Assembly: GCA_947561585.1 (NCBI GenBank)
Contig: CANNZV010002348.1
Coordinates: 1 to 64,000, forward strand
Direction of reading: 5' to 3'
DNA from: Caprella mutica
Lineage: Eukaryota > Arthropoda > Malacostraca > Amphipoda > Caprellidae
DNA: 64,000 nucleotides
In this document: one piece after another, positions 11,650-22,723 of the stretch
Layout of the letters: each line of letters begins with the position of its first letter
Position numbering within the stretch: the first letter of the stretch is position 1
Translations under genes and position numbers: made by a program
Notes under the pieces: model-generated
The model's input: only the letters and a program-made list of their open reading frames with translations
What the model was told of the DNA's origin: nothing
Databases searched by the model: none

Positions 11650-11955
11650 GTTAGCCTTTGTCAGTTTCCGTGAAAGACCCTGTACTTAAATACAAATTAT
11701 TATAGGTATACTTTTTCTTAATGATCGAAAATATAGAACCGTCCGATAACTCGGAACTTACCCTGCTACCTATTTACAATAAATATAATTTCGAATAAGG
11801 ATGTAATCAAAACAGTAACCTCATAAATATTGTTGATTTCACAGTTCAACTTACTTTAGTATTACCGATAACATAACTAAGTTAGGTAATATCTGGAGTT
11901 TTAAATTAATCTAATTATGATTTAAACCCGTCTTTAACTGTCCAATTTCACACAC
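11650..11955. other. Non-coding, nothing recognised
   Basis: AT-rich sequence between element C and the GTAG array. I see no gene or repeat. Confidence 0.4.
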
Positions 11956-11959
11956 TATC

Positions 11960-12470
11960 TTAGATAGGCTTAGGTAGTTCGACTATAGAGGTAAGTAGGT
12001 ATTTATGTAGTCCGCGTAGGTAGGTAGGTAGTCCGCATAGGTAGGTAAGTAGTTACCTATGTAGTCCGATTAGATAGGTAGGTAGTTATGTAGCGGCGTA
12101 GGTAGTCAGTCTGCATAGGTGGTAGGACAATAGGATCTGCGTAGCAGCGTAGGTAGGTAGGTGGTAGTCTACGTCGGTCGGTAGGAAGGTAGGTAGGTAG
12201 TCCGCGTAAGTAGGTAGTTATGTAGTCCGCGTAGGTAGCTTGTAGTTTGCCTAGGTAGGTAGGTAGTCTGTGTATGTAGTCTACTTAAGAAGTTAATTGT
12301 GTAGTCCACGTAGGTAGGTAGGTAGGTAGTTATGAAGTCAGCGTAGGTAGTTATGAAGTCAGCGTAGGTAGTTATGTAGTCTGTATAGGGAGTTATGTAG
12401 TCTGCCTAGCAGCCTAGGTAGGTAAGAAGGTAGTTAGTTATGTAGTTTGCCTAGATAGGTAGTTAGCTAT
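11960..12470. repeat. Degenerate GTAG-rich tandem region
   Basis: Irregular repetition of GTAGGTAGGTAG and TTATGTAGTCCGCGTAGG. Unit lengths vary, so this is an old or slippage-prone array. Confidence 0.8.
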
Positions 12471-12640
12471 TTACACTTCCCTCAGAAATTAACATGTAGG
12501 CATGCACCTACCTATAAGGAAAGACACGTTAATTAGGTTTTGAGAATACCTAATTCAGTTAGCTATAAATTGCTACTACCTAACCAAGGGGTAACTAACT
12601 AGGTAGGTGCCTTTTTTTCATTATTATAATTATGCTTGTT

Positions 12641-13229
12641 TTAAAGGTCCTCTCCAGGCTCCGGGAAAAAAATGAGTTTATTACATAATATTAAAGAACT
12701 AAGGTCTACGATCATTATTCCGAAAACCGCATACAATTCGGTTCAGTATATATTTCATTATTTACTTTTAAAGTTTTTTAATACTCTATGATCAACAATC
12801 GAGCGAATCTCCAACCTGACGCTAAGAAAGAAGATTGTACACTCTTTGTTTTGATTTCAAATTTTGATTTTTAAACAAACAATGCGTTTTTGGCCTTCTT
12901 TTAAGATATTAATTGTTTCTAATAGTATATAAACGTTTCTATAATAAATTTATCTGAATTTGAACCTTTAAACGAATAATAAATAGAATTATTAAACCAA
13001 ATACCTAGTTTACAATCAAAACAAATGGTGTACATTCTTCTTCTTCAGACTGAAAATTAGAAAGTCGGAAGTAAAGTAGGTTTTTAGAGTTTGAATTATA
13101 AAAATCTTTAAAAGCATATAAAATTAAAAATATGCTATCAAATTTAATGCGGTTTGCAGTAAAATGATGAGAAACATTAGCCTCGTTGATTTAAGCAATA
13201 AAAAAATTTGCTTGGAGGGGACCTTTAAA
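12641..13229. mobile_element. Non-autonomous DNA element, copy 1 of AAAGGTCC family
   Basis: It starts TTAAAGGTCCTCTCCAGGC and ends TTGGAGGGGACCTTTAA. A second copy in reverse orientation lies at 45323-45903, matching along nearly its whole length. Internal inverted words (TGTACACTCTTTGTTTTGA against CAAAACAAATGGTGTACA) add secondary structure. The TTAA at both borders could be a target duplication or part of the inverted repeat. No open frame is present. Confidence 0.75.
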
Positions 13230-13244
13230 CTATTTTCTCTCTTC

Positions 13245-14069
13245 AGGCCCCCTTCACACTTGCGTTTCTCAACGCCGTGTTAGAAATACGTACTGCTCAA
13301 CGCAGCAATTTTTCTAAAGCCCCGTCCAGACGGTCAAATATTTTTAGAAACTAAATGACAAACTTATCGTCAGTTTTCAAGGAGTGTCTACACGGTCAAA
13401 TTTTCTCGCCAAAAGTTTGAGGTTCACTGGCGTCAGTTTCGTCAAAATTAATGTTATATATCGTGAAAAAAAAAAAGATATAACTTGGTATGTATATTTT
13501 TAAATTTAGAACAGTAAGAAACCAGAAAAAATAATTTGTTTTTAATGACAAAATATCGTCTTGAAAAGGATAGTCAAAAATAGATCATAGAAAACAATTC
13601 ACAACGTAGGTAGCCTACCTATAACTTAGATCTAATACATTCTAATACAAACAAGTATTAAAGAGTCTGTCGTCAGCCATTGTAACTAGATAGATACTAA
13701 GTTTGAAAAAATGAGGTTTTTGTAGGTGTACCTAGCTGTAACAAACTAAAATGACGCGCAAATAAAAATATATTATTGTGTGTGTACTTCAAACTTTATC
13801 GTCAGCAAATAGTTTGACAAACTTTTTGCTGACAATATCCAACATGTTGGAATCACAAAACTGATGAAAAGTTTGACGGTTTGCTGACGCTAGGAAGTTA
13901 TCGTCATTTAGTTTGTCATTAAGTTTGTCACTTCTCTGAAAAATTTGACCGTCTGGACGGGGCTTAACGCAAGTGTGAAGGGCTCCGTTAAAATCAATTG
14001 CAGCTAAACTTTTTGCCATGAGCAGTATTTCTAACGCGGCGTTGAGAAACGCAAGTGTGAAGCGGGCCT
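13245..14069. mobile_element. Outer TIR element, split by a nested insertion
   Basis: The ends AGGCCCCCTTCACACTTGCG and CGCAAGTGTGAAGCGGGCC are imperfect inverted repeats, and TTCTCAACGC/GCGTTGAGAA extends them. The element is interrupted by 13318-13964. Without the insert it would be about 178 bp. The border trinucleotides (TCA and TTA) roughly fit a PIF/Harbinger-like three-base target, but this is not proven. Confidence 0.7.
13318..13964. mobile_element. Nested element with exact TAA target duplication
   Basis: The ends AGCCCCGTCCAGACGGTCAA and TTGACCGTCTGGACGGGGCT are exact inverted repeats, flanked on both sides by TAA (13315-13317 and 13965-13967). This fits PIF/Harbinger-type non-autonomous elements. 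Further inverted words (TTTGTCATTTAGTTT) continue inward. The open frame across the right arm is not a gene. Confidence 0.8.
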
Positions 14070-14118
14070 TAGAGTTTAAAGACAATTATAACCTACCTAG
14101 ATATAGTATATAAAATAA

Positions 14119-14650
14119 TGGTAAATTTGTGCTTTAGGTCCACCTCTTTTTTTTGACAATTCATATAGGTAAAAGGAGCCATTTTAAACGTTTTTTCTTG
14201 AATACAGTTTGTTGTGGAAACTCTTCATTTTCGAAATATAGCGCAATTAAGTTTCCAGTAAATTAGGTTAAGTTTGGGGGTCTATAAATATTTCAGATAT
14301 AACATCATAAATACGTATATAAGGGGGGCGGCAGAACCCCCCTGCCACGTCATTAAAAATCATGAAGTGTGCAGTGCGACAAACTAGCGGATACAGGGAA
14401 CTACACTAACAGTTTTGATGTCACTAAGATTTCATGTCAAGAACATCTAGAAGGCCGAAATGCCTACCTAGTTATCTGAAGACCTATGATGTTATTCCTA
14501 CCGGAAACCTAATTGCGCTATATCTCGAAGACAAAGCATTTCCTCATCAAATGGTATCCAAGAAAAACGTCTTAAAACGGTTCCTTTTACCTATATAAAG
14601 TGTCAAAATGTCGAAAATCGGAGGCGAATTCAAAGCACAACTTTACCAAA
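14119..14650. mobile_element. Core element D: core in reverse, arms about 150 bp
   Basis: The left arm (14119-14270) and right arm (14485-14650) are inverted copies sharing TATAGGTAAAAGGARCC, CGTTTTTTCTTG and ATATAGCGCAATTA. Between them, 14291-14411 is the reverse complement of the core seen in A-C, with a modified hairpin (GGGGGGCGGCAGAACCCCCC). The arms are unrelated to those of A, B or C. Confidence 0.75.
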
Positions 14651-14709
14651 ATAACAAACACCTCTATCTATAAAGCTTCTTGATTACACACACCTACACA
14701 CACAGACAT

Positions 14710-16438
14710 GATATAATAACTACAGGTATGCTCGCGCGCAGGTTTCTCAACCCACCCTTAACACCCTAGGTTGGTGTGACGTCGCGTGGATCCTGAAATG
14801 TGTGTAATGAATTATTAAAATAGAACAAACAGTGTAATTATTTGAATGTTATACGTATATATGGTCAACAATATCGTTAATTTCTTCGATAATAGAAAGA
14901 AAAGACACTGTTCTATGCGATAACATTAGCATTTTATAAAACTTTAATACTTTTGTGTAAGAAATCAATCACATACTCAGGTTATAGTTTTTCTTCAATT
15001 CACTTTTACGCACTACACACTAGCGTAATTGTTACTTAGGTACCTAGTGAGAGTTGCTGTTATGAAAAGTATACAAGATAGTAATGGGAAATTGAGACTC
15101 CACTGGCGATTATATTTTATCAAACAATATTTCGAGCAGGTTTCTTGGCTCGTTTTAAAGTTGTTTCTTGAGGTTTGCCATAAGAAACAACTTGAAAACG
15201 AGCTAAGAAACTTCCTCGAATTTTTTTTAATAAAATATAATCGCCAGTGAAGTCTCAATTTCCTATTTATATATGAATCTTGGCCGTCAAACTGTTAATG
15301 TTTGGATTATACAAGATAATGTAAATTAGTTATATATAGGATTTTGTACCTAGGAATCTAATACGTTATAATAGCTTTACCAAGATGAAATGGCCTTCGA
15401 TTCTTACCAAAGTAGAGAATGGTTGATATCTTGCTTAGTACCTTCATACCTGCAGGTACCTACCTTAGACTACCTATAGAGAAGTAGGTACACTGTAGTC
15501 AGGTACATACGTACTTCTTGATAGATAGGTACAATGTAATTGTAGTCCGTTGTAGGTACCTACCTCTCAATGAGTACCTACCTACAGGCTACAGAGCAGT
15601 CCTATATTTTAGAGGCACACACAGCAAATTCCTCACAATCCTCACCTAAAAATACCGTAGTATAGACCCCAACCTTGATGTAAGTTATTTATACATACCT
15701 AATAAATTAAATTAATCAATATAGATGAATACTTATTCAATTTAATTCGTCTCTTTTCAATTGTTTCACAGTTTTATAAATGTATAAATACCAAACTCTG
15801 TTTTTTCTAGCACAGTACATAATACCTATATCGTCCAATATATCATTTATTGTTTGTACCATTATTATAATCTCATATTATTTTCAAGTTTTGCTCTTTT
15901 ACATTTGTATTAGTATCGCCTCAAATGTTTTCATAGAAAACTAGTTCTGTCTTTAGTCGTAGAAATTATTCCTATTCGCTGGCAGACTAATTTATCTCTT
16001 TACTTTTAAACATTAAATAGACTACACGCTATTTGTCTATTTGATGTTAAGTTTCTTTGAATATATTTCATAATGGTTTAACGTTAAAAACATACATGTA
16101 TTAGTTAAATATTTTCTTTGAATATTGTGATCATTTCTACTTTTTATAAATAACTGATATTATTTCTGTTACTGTACACCAGGCAGACTTCTTCAAATAT
16201 ATGTGTTTTTCTCCTAACCTGTTTTATACCAAACACGGCTTCGGCAGTATTATTATTATTTAATTTATTTGTATAAGACTACTCAAGCGAAACTTTGGCA
16301 GGCTGGTACGAATATAATCAATATACAGTAGCTGACTAAAACTTAAACTATAATGGATCCACGTGACGTCACAACCACGATGCTCAGAACATGTGTCATT
16401 TTGGTTTTTCTAGCGAGCATACCTGTAGTTATTATATC
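14710..16438. mobile_element. 1.7-kb TIR element, non-coding
   Basis: A perfect 26-bp inverted repeat (14710-14735 and 16413-16438, containing TAACTACAGGTATGCTCGC) is followed inward by matching GGTTGGTGTGACGTCGCG-type sequence (about 14770 and 16350). The inside is AT-rich, has many TACCTACC words at 15455-15590, and encodes no recognisable protein. A G-rich run follows at 16445. Confidence 0.75.
15083..15265. mobile_element. Near-perfect hairpin element nested in the TIR element
   Basis: The 183 bp fold into one stem of about 90 bp. ATTGAGACTCCACTGGCGAT (15091) pairs with ATCGCCAGTGAAGTCTCAAT, and TTTCTTGGCTCGTTTTAAAG pairs with CTTGAAAACGAGCTAAGAAA. The 81-aa and 73-aa frames here are hairpin by-products. 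Confidence 0.85.
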
Positions 16439-16740
16439 TTATCAGGGGGGGGGCAGGGGGGGGGCACTCTGATGTTAGACAGATCTAATTAACTAATATA
16501 ATATCATTTAGCTACTACTACTGAATAGTATCTTATTTCAAATAAGTGCACCAAATTATATTTTAGATACCTATAAATAGGATATACCAACTACATTCTA
16601 ACTCCTATAGTATTTCACTTTGTTGTTTCAATCATAAAATATTTCCAATTTTTTTTTAGTGGAGAATGTCGATTTACCTTTCAATTAATCGTATTTTGTC
16701 ATGGTACATGACGTGGGGTACAGTGCGCGGGACTCCGTTT

Positions 16741-17600
16741 AATATCTGACATGGGATATGTCGAGGGATTTCAGACGTTGGGCGACGTCTGATATCTGAC
16801 GGGGGATATGTCGAGGGATTTCAGACGTTGGGCGACGTCTGGTATCTGACGGGGGATATGACGAGGGATTTCAGACGTTGGGCGACGTCTAATATCTGAC
16901 GGGGGATATGACGAGGGATTTCAGACGTTGGGCGACGTCTGATATCTGACGGTGGATATGACGAGGGATTTCAGACGTTGGGCGACGTCTGATATCTGAC
17001 GGGGGATATGACGAAGGATTTCAGACGTTGGGCGACGTCTAATTTCTGACGGGGGATATGACGAGGGATTTCAGACGTTGGGCGACGTCTGGTATCTGAC
17101 GGGGGATATGACGAGGGATTTCAGACGTTGGGCGACGTCTAATATCTGACGGGGGATATGACGAGGGATTTCAGACGTTGGGTGACGTCTGATGTCTGAC
17201 GAGGGATATGACGAGGGATTTCAGACGTACGGCGACGTCTGGTATCAGACGGGGGATATGACGAGGGATTTCAGACGTTGGGCGACGTCTGGTATCTGAC
17301 CGGGGATATGACGAAGGATTTCAGACGTTGGGCGACGTCTAAAAGCTGACGGGGGATATGACGAGGGATTTCAGACGTTGGGCGACGTCTGATATCATAC
17401 AGTGGATTGACGGAGGATTTTAGACGGAGGACAACGTCAAAATATCATCCGTCTAGTTGACGTGGGGTAAAGTGACGTTGGATTACGTCACCTAATTGAC
17501 GGAGGAAATGACGAGGGATTTCAGACGCAGGGCGACGTCTGATATCATACAGTGGATTGACGGAGGATTTTAGACGGAGGACAACGTCATGGTGAACTAC
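16741..17600. repeat. CpG-rich tandem array, 50-bp unit
   Basis: Thirteen units of exactly 50 bp run from 16741 to about 17400, each carrying GACGAGGGATT and the 6+6 palindrome AGACGTTGGGCGACGTCT. A variant block (GATATCATACAGTGGATTGA) occurs at 17391 and again at 17541, exactly 150 bp (three units) apart. Diverged, partly inverted unit sequence continues to about 17785 (ATCCCTCGTC, CCCGTCAG). GC and CpG content are far above the surroundings. Confidence 0.9.
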
Positions 17601-17789
17601 GTTGTAATGACGTAATGAATTTTGACGTGGAACGACGTTTAATTTCCCACGGAGAGCAGACGTACGTTTAAAATACGGAGTTATCCGTCTTAATGATTGA
17701 CGTCTGAAGATATGACGTCAGTTCGACGTCGTTAATCCCTCGTCCCCCCGTCAGCGAGGGATATCCCTCTCAATCCCACGGCGTGTTCA

Positions 17790-18080
17790 ATTTGAATGTT
17801 AGCTGGATATATATACTTATGATAAATTCAATGACAGTGGATACATCTTTTGCGGACACACTAGCGTATAAACTCGAGTTTGTGCAGCAGCGTAGAAGTG
17901 AAAATACAAATGGTTGAGATATTGATTGTGTGCTGGCCAGGAATTTTCCGTTCTTCTGCTAATGATTCGACCTCTAACCTTTTCAATGAGAAATTATAGA
18001 ACTGCATTTGTTCAATGTGGTGGAGAGCTGTCTTGCATCCACCAAAGTGAAGAACGAGATGCAGAATGGTGCAGTATGGG
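17790..18080. other. Non-coding, nothing recognised
   Basis: A 63-codon plus-strand frame starting at 17926 has no domain and probably occurs by chance. Confidence 0.35.
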
Positions 18081-18519
18081 CCAAATAAGGAGTGCTAGTT
18101 TGGTATGCGATCTGTGAGGTTAATGTGATCTGATAATGCATTAGTATTTTTATTTTAATAATTATGATCATTTTTCTTTTTAAGTAACTGTGATACAAAA
18201 AAAAAACAATATAGACGAGATAATATTGGCACAATGCATTAAAAGTAAAAAAACGTATATTAATTGCTTATTTTTACTTTATATTCAAATAAGTTTGGTA
18301 GGATGTAGTTTATATAACGATATTTTTTTTAATTATTTCCATAATGAGGCTTTGCATATGTAAATGGTACATAATTATTTAAAAAATAAAATACTATATA
18401 TATTTGGTATCTTGTATACCTGTTTCTATCTTTTATATTTGTTAATAAATTCTATATAGATCGAATGCCAAACCAGTAAATGATGATCAGATCGCATAGC
18501 AAACTAGCACCAAATAATG
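18081..18519. mobile_element. Small TIR element, about 440 bp
   Basis: GTGCTAGTTTGGTATGCGAT (18092) has its inverse at 18488-18510 with one mismatch over 23 bp. A third related word (ACTGGTTTGGCATTCGATCT, inverse strand near 18460-18480) looks like a subterminal repeat. The interior is AT-rich and non-coding. Confidence 0.6.
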
Positions 18520-18598
18520 TCCTGTAACAATCTGAGATATGAAACACCATTAACCGATGACAAGTTGCCATCATCATCAAGAAATGCATGAAAGATTA

Positions 18599-19345
18599 CA
18601 GGCAAGCCTCGCTTTAAGTACAACTCACTTTAACAAAAAGTAGTACTTATTTAGAGTCATCTTTCGAAATAAGAACCGTTCGTAGACATAGAAAACGGAG
18701 ACAATTTTTTGTGATTTTTTCACGGTAACTATCAAAAAAATAAATATTATAATCCAGACAAGGTTATTAGAAGCAATTGGTTCAGAAATTCAACATGTCC
18801 CATTTTAGGGTTAGTTCCGTGTTATTGCACGGATCCATATTTTCGAACACGTAAAAAACTTTACATAATAATCATTATTTCAATTAGTATCCATGATACC
18901 AATTACAATAGAAGTTAAATAATAATTAAATTTATAATTTTTTTCTACCAACTAATAACTTGAAACTGAGTACCCTACTATCAAAAACATTTCATAGAGC
19001 ATAAAATTGCTGTTTGTTAAATGTTGCACAATAATTACAGAAATCCAAGTATCTATTAATTACTCACCTATACTGAGTGAGAGTTAAGTTATGGATGGAT
19101 TTTAAAACATTTATTAAATGCACGACTTTAAACTTTTTCGTTACAGTCACAAACAATGAAAGACGAATATTATTATTATTAATATGCTTATATACGTTTT
19201 ACTCTAATAATAAATTTTCCTTCTATAACTCATAGAAAATGAGGTCTAAATCAAGGAGTAACAATTATAAATTTCTTGTTACTTTTATTGGCTTTTGTTA
19301 TCGTTAACTGAGTCGTGATTTGGTAACTAAAGCGGGGGATGCCTG
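18599..19345. mobile_element. Non-autonomous Tigger/pogo-like element
   Basis: The ends CAGGCAAGCCTCGCTTTA and TAAAGCGGGGGATGCCTG are imperfect inverted repeats, each bordered by TA (18597-18598 and 19346-19347), the target used by Tc1/mariner and pogo transposons. The CAGGCA-type end resembles Tigger ends. No coding frame exists over its 747 bp. A relic of the GGGTAAG palindromic family appears nested at 18805-18980. Confidence 0.75.
18805..18980. mobile_element. Relic of the GGGTAAG palindromic family (TATCCATGATACC type)
   Basis: TAGGGTTAGTTCCG at the left, GAGTACCCTA at the right, and the internal words TATCCATGATACCAATTA and AAGTTAAATAATAATTA match the copy at 38330-38556. Strongly decayed. 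Confidence 0.5.
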
Positions 19346-19349
19346 TATA

Positions 19350-19985
19350 TCCATTCAATTAATAATGACAACAAAGATATTACCTTAGCATCATACCTAT
19401 CATTTATTCCGTTGATATTTCAGGGATTTTCATTAGTGTACCTGACGATCCTCCACAGCGGAGTTATGGTTGGTGAAATCTGCTGAGAAACTGGGGGTTC
19501 TGGGGGGTTCTTCATAGAAACTCTTCACCTCCTGAATCACTGTTTCTGTTCATTTTAGTTTTGTTATCATTTGCTTTTCTTGTGAATAGAACCAGTTTCA
19601 TTGAATAGACCATGAAATCTTGTGAACTTTTTCAGGTGGTAAGATTTAGCTGCCCTTCCACTTGTCATGGAGTGAAGCATGAATTTTCGACATACTGTTG
19701 AAGAAGAAGGTGTTTTGGCAAACTACAGAGTACAGGACGATGCATTTCTTCTCAAATTCAAAAACTTTTTTAAGGTTTAAGAAAAATGCTAATATTAATA
19801 GAATAAAATCCATTCATATACTTTATGAACATAATGACGTCCTCCCATTTCACAATTTAAAAAATGACGCTTCTGACGGAACACAGTGTAAGCAAGTTCA
19901 AAACAATTAAAATAATCAAATAACTGACCAGTCTGAGGAATTATCCGTAGATTTTTTTCAGAAACGTTAATTTCCTTGACCAAAT
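19350..19985. other. Non-coding, nothing recognised
   Basis: No gene is supported. Short frames at 19698-19910 (plus) and 19795-19983 (minus) show no domain. Confidence 0.35.
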
Positions 19986-20276
19986 CTTAGATACGCCCCT
20001 GCTCTCAGTGCAATTCGGGCCCTTCAAAATCTCTCCTTTTCCACACATTTTTTTGTCTCTTGGATAGTTATGTCTTTCTTGCCGAATATGTCTTCTAATT
20101 TCACTTTGGAGTGGGTACCTAGTCATGTTGGGATTCCAGGAAATGAAAAAGCAGACGACCTAGCACTTAGGGCCCGTACTTTGAAAGAAATTGCTAAACT
20201 GCCAATGTCCCATGATGAAGTGACCCAGAAAACACAAAGTAATGAAGTAGAAACAAAAAAGACATGTGCGCTCTAA
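19986..20276 (+). pseudogene. Non-LTR retrotransposon fragment: RNase H domain
   Basis: Translation from about 20001 reads ALSAIRALQNLSF, then about 35 residues later WVPSHVGIPGNEKADDLA. The HVGIPGNEKAD motif is the C-terminal signature of the RNase H domain in I/Jockey-type retrotransposons, whose D is a catalytic residue. Only the last part of the domain remains, and the frame ends in unrelated repeat DNA (the 270-bp duplication from 20231). The next expected piece of the same protein lies 2.2 kb downstream at 22437-22723. It was probably one element later split by insertions, but this is an inference from order and strand. Confidence 0.75.
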
Positions 20277-20745
20277 GCTAAACGATAGATATTCGATTTC
20301 TCGTTTTGTCGATTTGATTACTTAAAGATTTCTAAAAGAAAATACGGTGCACCGCGATTCGGTATCTTAAAGAAATCTATTTTGAAGCGAAATCTCTTTC
20401 AATTAGCTCTGTTTTACTAATACAATTCCTGGTATCTTTTCTCTTTCAATAAGATATCTTCCATAATCTATTCCTGGTTTCTTTTCGATTGCTATAAGTA
20501 AACACAAAGTAATGAAATAGAAACGAAAAAGAGAGCTAAAAATTAGATATTTTATTTCTTGTTTTGTCGACTTAATTACTTAAAGATTTCTAAAAAAAAA
20601 GTACGATGCACCGCGATTCGGTATCTGAAAGAAATCTAGTTTGAAGCGAAATCTCTTTCAATTATCTGAGTTTTAGCAATACAATTCCTGGTATCTTTTC
20701 TCTTCCAATAAGCTATCTTTACATAATATACTGCCGGTTTATTTA
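20231..20745. repeat. Direct duplication, about 270-bp unit, two copies
   Basis: Copy 1 (20231-20500) and copy 2 (20501 to about 20745) share AACACAAAGTAATGAARTAG, GCACCGCGATTCGGTATC and AAGCGAAATCTCTTTCAATT. The first copy cuts into the RNase H fragment. AATTCCTGGTATCTTTTCTC is also repeated in both. Function unknown. Confidence 0.85.
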
Positions 20746-22430
20746 TTATTACTATACCAAACCAATTAGTAAACATATTGAAGTTACAGAAACTAAGAAA
20801 AAGGAGATGAAGAAGATAATCATTAATATTTAATTTTTTATTATAAGTATCGACATAATCAAATTAATTATAGAATCTGAAATACATGAAAAATAAACAA
20901 ACTACAATTACTGATTCAGAGAGGAAATTAACCACTGTACCGAATTAATTTATCTTTATGCAAATTTCAATGCTAAAGAAGTGATAGTAGATGAAGCCCA
21001 CCAAGCTAACTTTAATATTAAAGAGGAAAATGAAGAGGTAATTGCAAATTATGAGTCTACCTAACACTGGAATCTAAGACCTCTTAGTTGAAGAGAATAA
21101 CCCTAGCGCATATGCTCCAAAACTGAGTGTAGTATTAAAAAACAACAATCATGAGAAGAAAAAAAAAACGACAAATAATTAATCCAAATTACAACAGTTC
21201 TGTACTCAAGATCCTCTTCCTCTTCTTCTTTCTTTCACCACAAACAGTTTCAGGATAGAGCCCATGAGGGGGAAATTAAAGTACAAACAGACAGAAAAGT
21301 TACAAACATAAAGCTTTAAACCTCGTGAATTAAAAATATGAAACGCACATAACTGATTACAAGGAAAAGGTGATCAAAAATTAACAAGCTGGTCAACGCT
21401 GTTTCAAGCTCTTATTCAACCGGAAACAGATGTTCAACCTGTTATAGCTCTAATAAAACAATTTTCACACCCGAATCACTCAAAGAATACTAAAGCCAAG
21501 GAAGATATAGTACAGGAAGTATCATACTGTATGTCTGATACATTTTAAAGTCTGTCGTACAGTTCACTCCACACGCAGTGTTGAGCTTGCCGTCCTTTTG
21601 AGAGTACGGAAAATTTTCTGCTCTCTCTTCAGTGAACGCTAGCACATTCAGAAAACAGCTGATAAGCAATTTATGAACAATAAATGGTCAAATTGATCCA
21701 AACTGGAGCACGCAAAATTAGCGTAGACACCACCTCACTACTAAAATCATACTAACTTATAAGTGGCAGTTGAACACACACTACATTAATTGTAGTAACA
21801 ATAGAGTGATTTGTTATCGTGACGTCATCAAGGTAACACATTTAATCGAAAATTAGGATTAAGTAGTTTGAATAATTGAATACACCCATTACTCTTTTCG
21901 TATATTGGCAATAAATAAATAGTTCTTTATAATTTAACACTCTTAAATTGCCTTAGATTTGATATTAAATTGTTGCTGTGATGACGTTACGCAAACTAAA
22001 CGTCTTGATTGTCAATAAAATTCTAATAGATGTCCACAATTAGTTTATATTTACCCTTTCTATTAGATAGATGGAAAAATCCATCGAAAAGAAATAACTT
22101 TTAAGTAATAATTTAGAAATAAGAATATATCTTCAAAAAAGATATCTTTAAGATTCATTTTAGATACATATGTCTGTTATTGCTATTTCGATAATAATAT
22201 TGGATGTCTAATAGCAATCTATTTCGAAGCAATTTCGATTTTCGCTACAACTAGCAACGTTATCGCTACAAGTAGATAGCTAATAGAAAGGACTGTGTTT
22301 ACTGGGTCGAGATGTAAAATTGGAAGATCTACATGGACGTCTGGAAAAATATGTGGCATCGCTGTGATCAGAGTCAGACCTGTTTGAAACCCCACATCGG
22401 TGTCACCGCCTTCTCTGATGTTCATCGTCC
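20746..22430. other. AT-rich stretch, nothing firmly recognised
   Basis: Lysine- and glutamate-rich stretches at 20990-21060 could be decayed coding DNA but have frequent stops. The 68-aa and 67-aa minus-strand frames at 22219-22625 lie opposite the retrotransposon remnant and are shadows. Confidence 0.35.
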
Positions 22431-22436
22431 CCTACA

Positions 22437-22723
22437 AGAAGCATTCACAAGAATGCGCATGGAAGTCACACAGCTCAGCCACGACCACCACTTAAAAAGG
22501 ACAACCAAATAACTATGCAGTACATGCCATACATCGTATATGTACTCCCAAACATCTCCTGATTGAATGCCCACAGTACACTCAAAATCGAACGGAAATC
22601 CTGAGACACGTACTGCTATACACACAAAAAACCTGTAGAAATAGTGTACCTTCTGTCACCTGCATTTCCTGTTGATATCCTGGAAGAGTTCCTGAGAGAA
22701 ACTGAACTCCTAACTGAGATCTG
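22437..22723 (+). pseudogene. Non-LTR retrotransposon ORF2 C-terminus (zinc knuckle)
   Basis: Across two frames the plus strand reads EAFTRMRMEVTQLSHDHHLK, a stop, LCSTCHTSY, then in another frame HLLIECPQYTQNRTEILRH and LLSPAFPVDILEEFLRETE. The CxxC...HxxxxC arrangement (CSTC...HLLIEC) after a TRLRxGHTxLTH-like segment is the usual C-terminal knuckle of Jockey/I-type ORF2 proteins. At least one stop and one frameshift inactivate it. The 3' region to about 23070 has a 17-bp repeat (GTGTGTTTTGGTGATT, 22953-23000) and an AATAAA-type signal near 23063. Confidence 0.65.
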
